Shown: positions 7,335 to 10,814 of the stretch, piece by piece
Layout: each line of letters starts with the position of its first letter
How positions within the stretch are numbered: the first letter of the stretch is position 1
Assembly (NCBI GenBank): GCA_030619405.1
Contig: JAUXBK010000070.1
Location: 1 to 10,814 of the forward strand
From: Sedimenticola sp.
Lineage (GTDB): Bacteria; Pseudomonadota; Gammaproteobacteria; Chromatiales; Chromatiaceae
DNA length: 10,814 nt
Direction: 5' to 3'
The notes under the pieces: model-generated
Seen by the model: only the letters and a program-made list of their open reading frames with translations
Databases searched by the model: none
Told to the model about the DNA's origin: nothing
Position numbers and translations under genes: made by a program

Positions 7335-7346
7335 GCAACCGGTTGC
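7335..7346. terminator. Palindrome between convergent genes
   Basis: GCAACCGGTTGC is a perfect 12-bp palindrome in the short gap between the convergent pyrophosphatase and carbonic-anhydrase-like genes. A second palindrome, GGCCGCGGCC, lies at 7367-7376 and touches the stop codon of the latter. Neither has an adjoining T-run, so a shared terminator function is an inference from position. Confidence 0.3.
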
Positions 7347-7375
7347 GGCAAGGTTGATGGGCACAGGGCCGCGGC

Positions 7376-8149
7376 CTAGGAGGCTGTCCCCTGTATCTGC
7401 CGCCCATTCAGCGGCTGAACGGGCCGTGCGTTGGTACCGATGAGGCGCCTGAAGCGCGCCAGATAGGCGGCAGAAATGGTGACCGGCTCCTTCATCACGA
7501 CCCAGCGCACACCCTCGCCGCAAGGGGGCTCGCTCATGGAACCGGTATAGGTGAAATAGTCTCTCCTGGGGGGTAGCAGGAAGGTCGCATTGACGCCTAC
7601 ATGGTTTTCATAGACAGCGGGTACCCCGGGTTCCGGCAAGTAGTCCCCTATCCGTCTGAGCATGCTGTTGATGCGCCGCCCAACGGCCACGGGTACCGCT
7701 ACCACCAGTCGTTCCCCGTTGGCATCCGCGTACTTGAAATGGATCTCCATCGGGCTGGCCCGGCCATTGAATAGGTGTTCACCGGGCGTGTGGAATTCGA
7801 TTCTGAACAGTACATAGCGCCGCTTGCCGATATAGAGATAGCTGTCGGGTTCGAAATCGAGGGCCAGCGTATTGGGGCCACTGCGGATCGCAAGGGAACT
7901 GCTGCGGAAGGAGAAGCTCAGACGTGGCAGCTCGGCGGGCCTGACATCCCGGATGTCGACCGGCGACTGCTGCCTGCCCTCCGCACAGCGGGCAAACGCC
8001 GGCGACAGGCTGCCCCAGTAGGCGGGCCCCAGATCACCCTGATAACTCCAGTCCGCCGCAGTGGCGGCCCCTTGTACCCGGGTCCCCTGCGCCAAGGGGC
8101 TCGACGCCGCGATCAAAAGCGACAGGATAGGAAATATTCTCTTTTTCAT
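7376..8149 (-). CDS. Secreted alpha-carbonic-anhydrase-like protein, active site altered
   Basis: The 257-residue product has a signal peptide (MKKRIFPILSLLIAASSPLAQG) and the alpha-carbonic anhydrase fold: WSYQGDLGPAYWG, RQQSPVDI, FHTPGEH, SPMEIHF, YTGSMSEPPCGEGVRWVVMK and NARPVQPLNGR. C55 and C210 can form the usual disulfide. Alpha-CAs normally bind zinc by three His, two in FHFH and one in xExH. Here the first is Glu (E118 in RIEFH), while H120 and H137 remain. The proton-shuttle His in NNGH aligns with N93. The active-site Thr pair reads S206-E207. Normal CO2 hydration is therefore doubtful. It may be an acatalytic relative with a binding role in the periplasm. ATG 8149 was chosen because it opens the signal peptide. 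Longer in-frame starts would read through the repeats upstream. Confidence 0.85.
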   Translation of the reverse strand: MKKRIFPILSLLIAASSPLAQGTRVQGAATAADWSYQGDLGPAYWGSLSPAFARCAEGRQQSPVDIRDVRPAELPRLSFSFRSSSLAIRSGPNTLALDFEPDSYLYIGKRRYVLFRIEFHTPGEHLFNGRASPMEIHFKYADANGERLVVAVPVAVGRRINSMLRRIGDYLPEPGVPAVYENHVGVNATFLLPPRRDYFTYTGSMSEPPCGEGVRWVVMKEPVTISAAYLARFRRLIGTNARPVQPLNGRQIQGTAS

Positions 8150-8200
8150 ATTCTCTGAGGGTAGATAAATCCCCGCACTTTTGCAAAACTGCAGGCGAGA

Positions 8201-8284
8201 GGGGATGGGGTCAGGTCTTGCCTTTTGCGGGAGGTGACGGGTAGGGGATGGGGTTAGGTCTTGCCTTTTGCGGGAGGTGACCGG
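8201..8284. repeat. 43-bp tandem repeat, two copies
   Basis: Two head-to-tail copies start at 8201 and 8244. Each reads GGGGATGGGGT[C/T]AGGTC, then TTGCCTTTTGCGGGAGGTGA. They differ at one base in the core and diverge at the end. The core GATGGGGTCAG also occurs at 10267-10277 before the truncated transposase, and GATGGGGTC at 10252-10260. This suggests debris of REP/RAYT-type mobile sequences. It lies in the promoter region of the leftward carbonic-anhydrase-like gene. Confidence 0.7.
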
Positions 8285-8360
8285 CACCTGGCTGCACATC
8301 GTGGTGGCCCATGGCGAGGGGAGGGCGGAGTTCAGGGATGATGCCCAGCTGCGGAGCGTC
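8280..8360 (+). pseudogene. Possible fragment of purL (glutamine amidotransferase domain)
   Basis: The plus-strand frame here reads TGTWLHIVVAHGEGRAEF then RDDAQLRSV. This resembles the segment of phosphoribosylformylglycinamidine synthase PurL that ends its C-terminal glutaminase domain, where VxHGEGRxEF is conserved. Only about 27 codons are convincing. The sequence either side does not continue as PurL. If right, it is a displaced fragment joined directly to the 43-bp repeat. The remaining gap to 8587 contains no supported gene. A chance match cannot be excluded. Confidence 0.42.
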
Positions 8361-8587
8361 CGCCCCCTGGTGGCCCAGCCGGGTAGGTGGCATCTCGTTC
8401 ATGCCCACCATGATTTCTGGACATCAGGGGCCGGGGTCAAGCCGCATCGAGTCGTGCGGGAAAAATGGCGAGGGGCAGGCGGTTTGACTCCGCCCCCTCA
8501 TAGCGACGGGAAAACACGGGTGCCGGGTTGCAGCTTGCCTGACTGAAAGTACCTGATGAGTATCCCGTTACCGAGAACGCCGTTCTA

Positions 8588-8615
8588 TTGAATAGCATGT
8601 GATCCGTGCTATCAT
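8588..8615 (+). promoter_or_regulatory. Candidate promoter and operator of higBA
   Basis: TTGAAT (8588-8593), a 16-bp spacer and TATCAT (8610-8615) form a good sigma-70-like promoter. An inverted repeat ATAGCA (8592-8597) / TGCTAT (8607-8612) overlaps it, a suitable position for autorepression by the HigA antitoxin. The predicted transcription start falls at about 8622, the GTG start codon of higB. Confidence 0.55.
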
Positions 8616-8621
8616 GCCAAT

Positions 8622-8915
8622 GTGATCGAATCATTCCACGATCAGTCGACGGAAGACATTTTCAACGGCGTCAATTCAAGAGTCGCCAGGAAAACCTGCC
8701 CGCAGAAACTCTGGCCGATCGCCATGCGAAAGTTGGATCAACTCGATTCTGTACAGTCGCTCGAAGAGCTCAAGGTCCCCCCTGGGAACCGGCTGGAAGC
8801 GCTTTCTGGAGACCGAAAAGGGCAATACAGCATCCGGATCAACGAGCAGTATCGGATCTGTTTCTGTTGGGGGGAAACAGGCCCGAGTAGAGTAGAGGTT
8901 ACGGATTATCACTAG
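8622..8915 (+). CDS. higB: Toxin HigB (RelE/ParE superfamily)
   Basis: HigB/GraT toxins are ribosome-dependent mRNA interferases that stop translation unless bound by HigA. The 97-residue product has the family pattern: MIESFHDQSTEDIFNG at the start, then ARRKL-like KLWPIAMRKLDQLD, LEELKVPPGNRLEAL, GQYSIRINEQYRICF and the end RVEVTDYH. The length is normal. The GTG at 8622 matches the family start, and upstream codons in this frame hold no ATG, GTG or TTG before a stop at 8589. There is no Shine-Dalgarno sequence. The toxin gene precedes the antitoxin, the reversed order typical of higBA. All key C-terminal residues appear present, so the toxin is probably active. Confidence 0.9.
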   Translation: MIESFHDQSTEDIFNGVNSRVARKTCPQKLWPIAMRKLDQLDSVQSLEELKVPPGNRLEALSGDRKGQYSIRINEQYRICFCWGETGPSRVEVTDYH

Positions 8916-8926
8916 AGGCATTGAGC

Positions 8927-9244
8927 ATGGTAAGAATTCCAACGCATAGACCACCTACCCATCCCGGTGAAATGCTTCGGGAGGAATTCCTTGTTCCGAT
9001 GCGCATAACCCAACGTGAACTGGCGGATGCCATCCATGTACCCTATCAGCGGGTAAATGAACTGGTGAACCAGAAACGGGGTATTACCCCGAGTACCGCA
9101 CTTCGGCTGGCGAAATTCTTCGGTGTATCGGCAGATTTCTGGTTGAATCTGCAGGTTCGGTGGGATCTTTTTCGAGCACAGGCTGCTGAGGCTGAAGAGC
9201 TGAAAATGATCGAAGGTTTCCATCATTATCAGAAAATGGCCTGA
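8927..9244 (+). CDS. higA: Antitoxin HigA (XRE-family DNA-binding)
   Basis: HigA neutralises HigB and represses the operon through a helix-turn-helix. The 105-residue product begins with the HigA hallmark PTHPGEMLREEF. It contains an XRE helix-turn-helix (TQRELADAIHVPYQRVNELVNQKRGITPSTALRLAKFF) followed by the family motif FWLNLQVRWDL. ATG 8927 has AGAGG 8 nt upstream. An in-frame TTG at 8921 is less likely. It starts 11 nt after the higB stop, so the two are an operon. The protein appears complete. Confidence 0.92.
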   Translation: MVRIPTHRPPTHPGEMLREEFLVPMRITQRELADAIHVPYQRVNELVNQKRGITPSTALRLAKFFGVSADFWLNLQVRWDLFRAQAAEAEELKMIEGFHHYQKMA

Positions 9245-9273
9245 TGGGGGCAATGGGGTTTGCTAGATGCTTA

Positions 9274-9349
9274 TCAGACTCGATTGATCGATCGAGTATT
9301 TGCTATTCTGGCCTGTCAATTTGACGCTGACATCCATCCATCGCACTGT
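9274..9349 (+). repeat. Direct repeat A (copy of the sequence before the transposase)
   Basis: This ~76-bp stretch starts with TCAGACTCGATTGAT and ends ATCCATCCATC[G]CACTGT. It matches the block at 10274-10347 with scattered mismatches and a 2-nt length difference. The two copies start exactly 1,000 bp apart and bracket the vapBC module. Copy B lies directly upstream of an IS200-like transposase gene, so copy A may be the 5' remnant of a second such element. Confidence 0.75.
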
Positions 9350-9356
9350 TGAACTT

Positions 9357-9374
9357 AGCCGCTTCGCGGCGGCT
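9357..9374. repeat. Small hairpin AGCCGC/GCGGCT
   Basis: AGCCGC (9357-9362) and GCGGCT (9369-9374) form a perfect 6-bp stem with a 6-nt loop, immediately after direct repeat A. It may be part of a REP-like element. No T-run follows, so a terminator for higBA is only a weak possibility. Confidence 0.35.
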
Positions 9375-9447
9375 TGTCTACGAACGCCACCGGCCTGAAC
9401 AGACCCTTCTCTATCGGATCTTGGGGGGTGGAGGGTAACCTCCGTCC

Positions 9448-9487
9448 CTACCGCAACCCCTATTGTCCGATGGACAAAGTGCGGTAG
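9448..9487. repeat. Nested hairpin upstream of vapBC
   Basis: An outer pair CTACCGCA/TGCGGTAG (8 bp; 9448-9455 and 9480-9487) encloses an inner pair TTGTCC/GGACAA (6 bp; 9463-9468 and 9472-9477) with a 3-nt loop and a 7:2 asymmetric internal loop. The foot contains GTAG, as in REP elements. It is probably a mobile-element end or folded relic. A third small stem, CGATGT-cgaa-ACATCG, lies at 9503-9518. No gene is seen in 9245-9559. Confidence 0.5.
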
Positions 9488-9524
9488 ACCTCCTGTAACG
9501 GACGATGTCGAAACATCGCGCATC

Positions 9525-9553
9525 TTGACATCACTTGTGGTGGCAAGTAGTGT
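9525..9553 (+). promoter_or_regulatory. Candidate promoter and operator of vapBC
   Basis: TTGACA (9525-9530) is a consensus -35 box. After a 17-bp spacer, TAGTGT (9548-9553) could be a weak -10 box. ACTTG (9533-9537) and CAAGT (9544-9548) form an inverted repeat between the boxes, suitable for binding of the VapBC complex. The start point would fall near 9560, which is the vapB ATG. No Shine-Dalgarno sequence is visible. Confidence 0.5.
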
Positions 9554-9559
9554 GGTTTC

Positions 9560-9793
9560 ATGAGAACCACACTGAACATTGCTGACGACGTGCTGGCCGC
9601 GGCCAAGAGCCTCGCGGCACAGCGGCACCAGCCCGTGGGCGAGGTGATTTCGGACCTCGCTCGCCAGGCCTTGGCCCCATCTGAGGCGATCGAATGCAGA
9701 AACCGCGTACCGCTGCTCCCGGCTGGTCGGCTATCACGGCCGGTGACCATGGAACTGGTGAACGAGCTGCGCGATGGGGGCGCGGACGGATGA
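9560..9793 (+). CDS. vapB: VapB-type antitoxin (ribbon-helix-helix)
   Basis: This 77-residue protein begins MRTTLNIADDVLAAAKSLA, the ribbon-helix-helix DNA-binding start typical of VapB antitoxins. GEVISDLARQAL follows, then a flexible tail that should wrap the VapC toxin. It represses its own operon and blocks VapC. The length is normal. The stop codon overlaps the vapC start in the arrangement ATGA (9790-9793), so the two are translationally coupled. The ATG at 9560 fits the family start. No ribosome-binding site precedes it. The gene lies between two ~75-bp direct repeats. Confidence 0.88.
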   Translation: MRTTLNIADDVLAAAKSLAAQRHQPVGEVISDLARQALAPSEAIECRNRVPLLPAGRLSRPVTMELVNELRDGGADG

Positions 9794-10230
9794 GCGGGTA
9801 CCTGCTCGACGTCAATGTGCTCATCGCCCTGCTCGACCAGGCCCATGTCAACCATGATGCCGCACACCACTGGTTTTCGGGGCGCACGGGCGGCCGCTGG
9901 GCGACCTGCCCGATCACCGAAAATGGCCTGATACGCATCCTTTCGAATCCACGTTACCCAAACGTGGACTGGATGCCGGCTGACATCGTGCAGCACCTGC
10001 GCAGCTTCCTGCTACCGGAACTGGGCCATGTGTTCTGGCCGGACCGGATTTCACTGCGCGACGATAAGTTGTTTCATCACGCATTTATCGTTAGCCACAA
10101 GCAGATCACCGATGTCTACCTGCTGGGTCTCGCGGTGGACCGATCCGGCGTATTGGTGACCTTCGATCGCTCGATACCCCTGCCTGCGGTCAGGGGTGCG
10201 GGCGAGGAGCACGTGACGGTTCTGAGTTAA
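9790..10230 (+). CDS. vapC: VapC-type toxin, PIN-domain ribonuclease
   Basis: VapC toxins are Mg2+-dependent PIN-domain RNases that cut specific RNAs, often tRNA, and inhibit growth when not bound by VapB. The 146-residue product carries the acidic quartet: D7 in YLLDVNVLIALLD, E44 in CPITENGLIRIL, D108 in KQITDVYLLGLA and D126 in LVTFDRS. Length and motif spacing are normal for the subfamily with TENG and HxxxFWPD-like segments. The start overlaps the vapB stop by 4 nt (ATGA). The toxin appears intact. The RNA target cannot be read from sequence. Confidence 0.92.
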   Translation: MSGYLLDVNVLIALLDQAHVNHDAAHHWFSGRTGGRWATCPITENGLIRILSNPRYPNVDWMPADIVQHLRSFLLPELGHVFWPDRISLRDDKLFHHAFIVSHKQITDVYLLGLAVDRSGVLVTFDRSIPLPAVRGAGEEHVTVLS

Positions 10231-10248
10231 TTGCCGGGTAGACGAGTG

Positions 10249-10275
10249 ATCGATGGGGTCTCGATCGATGGGGTC
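10249..10275 (+). repeat. Short 15-bp tandem duplication
   Basis: ATCGATGGGGTC occurs at 10249-10260 and 10264-10275, a 15-bp period. The second copy runs straight into direct repeat B. The GATGGGGTC core is shared with the tandem repeat at 8201, so this may be the boundary of a mobile element. Confidence 0.5.
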
Positions 10276-10347
10276 AGACTCGATTGATCCACCGGGAATT
10301 TACTACTAACCTGACGATCAGAAGCTGAAATCCATCCATCACACTGT
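10274..10347 (+). repeat. Direct repeat B, upstream of the transposase
   Basis: This is the partner of the block at 9274-9349. It shares TCAGACTCGATTGAT at the left and ATCCATCCATC-CACTGT at the right, with a variable middle. It ends 16 nt before the transposase ATG and probably represents the element's left end or 5' leader. The gap 10231-10363 holds no other feature apart from the small duplication at 10249. Confidence 0.72.
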
Positions 10348-10363
10348 ACAGGGACGTACACCG

Positions 10364-10633
10364 ATGGCCAGACAGCGACGTTTTTGCCTGCTAGGGCAGC
10401 CACAGCATGTCATCCAGCGTGGTAACAACCGCGACATCACGTTTGTCGATGCGCAGGACTACCGGTTCTATCTGGATACGCTTACCGACGCCTGCTACCG
10501 CTTCGGGTGCGCCGTACCCGCTTATGTCTGCATGACCAATCATGCGCATCTATTGATGACCCCCACCACCGAGAAAAGGATAGGAATTCCAATGGGGTTT
10601 GTCCAGGATCCGAGGCCCTGGAGGCGAAGATAA
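10364..10633 (+). pseudogene. IS200-like (REP-associated) Y1 transposase, truncated
   Basis: The frame begins MARQRRFCLLGQPQHVIQRGN and continues with DYRFYLDTLTDACYRFGC and AYVCMTNHAHLLMTP. This is the N-terminal part of a Y1-type single-strand transposase of the IS200/RAYT group. NHAHLL supplies the two metal-binding His of the HUH motif (H60, H62). Family likeness stops at about residue 74 (near 10586). The last 15 residues are unrelated, and the catalytic tyrosine region is missing, out of roughly 200-230 residues expected. The gene is therefore inactive, broken by an insertion or rearrangement. Its leader carries direct repeat B. Confidence 0.87.
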
Positions 10634-10814
10634 GGAGGCGGGAAGGAGTCGTCCGTGCAAAGAATCGCTGAGTTGGGATCCGTAAAAGCCTTTCGGAAGG
10701 ACCCTGAGTAGCGTGGGAGGGGTGGTATCGCAATGAAATCTTGCAGACGACACGATAGGGACTCTGCCGTGCGGTGAAACCACTCAGCATCCGTGCCGTC
10801 AGGGGTGTTGCTAC
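10586..10814 (+). other. Unrecognised, probably structured sequence at the window end
   Basis: From about 10586 the sequence no longer matches the transposase, and no convincing reading frame is seen on either strand. It can form a long-range stem: GTCGTC (10648-10653) with GACGAC (10746-10751) and TGCAA (10656-10660) with TTGCA (10741-10745), 11 bp with a 2-nt bulge. Inside are CGCT/AGCG (10666-10669/10710-10713) and the stem CCTT-tcgg-AAGG (10689-10700). This is compatible with the 5' part of a structured mobile RNA such as a group II intron, but no GUGYG 5' end was found at the junction. An insertion sequence is equally possible. The window cuts it off. Confidence 0.35.

Noticed and set aside
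8201..8284. CRISPR array
   Set aside because: There are only two head-to-tail copies with no regular unique spacers and no cas genes.
8150..8299. Longer N-terminus for the carbonic-anhydrase-like protein (start at 8299)
   Set aside because: The extension is a translation of the tandem repeat. The signal peptide begins at ATG 8149.
9448..9487. Integron attC site next to the vapBC cassette
   Set aside because: The core-site consensus boxes (RYYYAAC/GTTRRRY) in the right arrangement were not found.

Overview
The window looks like chromosome from a GC-rich gammaproteobacterium, perhaps of the sulfur-oxidising Chromatiales type. That is an inference from protein similarity and the gene set, not a firm assignment. 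The left part is chromosomal housekeeping, the middle is a urease locus in visible decay, and the right part is an accessory strip of toxin-antitoxin genes, repeats and transposase debris.

Region 1 (1-3557) is read leftwards. It holds parA-parB, the chromosome-partition pair. Next comes a 213-bp gap with a REP-type palindrome. It is followed by a tight three-gene unit in transcription order: Nudix hydrolase, rubrerythrin and an eight-cysteine zinc-ribbon protein.

Region 2 (3558-6719) is read rightwards and is the most striking part: a urease cluster (ureA-ureB-ureC-ureE-ureF-ureG) with nearly every gene damaged in a different way. Only the last ~19 codons of ureA remain, and ureD and any urea-transport genes are absent. 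A near-perfect NtrC-type site lies just upstream of the ureA scar. ureB has a one-base frameshift. ureC keeps both ends but has lost about half its length in frame, including most nickel ligands. ureE looks whole. ureF has two in-frame stops. ureG is open but its conserved Cys-Pro-His motif reads Cys-Pro-Gln. Urease activity from this locus is very unlikely. Translation of mini-UreC, UreE and UreG is still possible.

Region 3 (6720-8149) holds an inorganic pyrophosphatase-family gene, converging with a secreted alpha-carbonic-anhydrase-like gene. The latter has lost one of the three zinc-binding histidines and other active-site residues.

Region 4 (8150-10814) is accessory. It contains a 43-bp tandem repeat, a possible purL fragment, a higBA module, a vapBC module bracketed by ~75-bp direct repeats exactly 1,000 bp apart, and the first third of an IS200-like (REP-associated) transposase. 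That transposase breaks off into an unrecognised, apparently structured sequence running to the window end. Both toxin-antitoxin operons have a candidate promoter placed so that the transcript would start at or very near the start codon.
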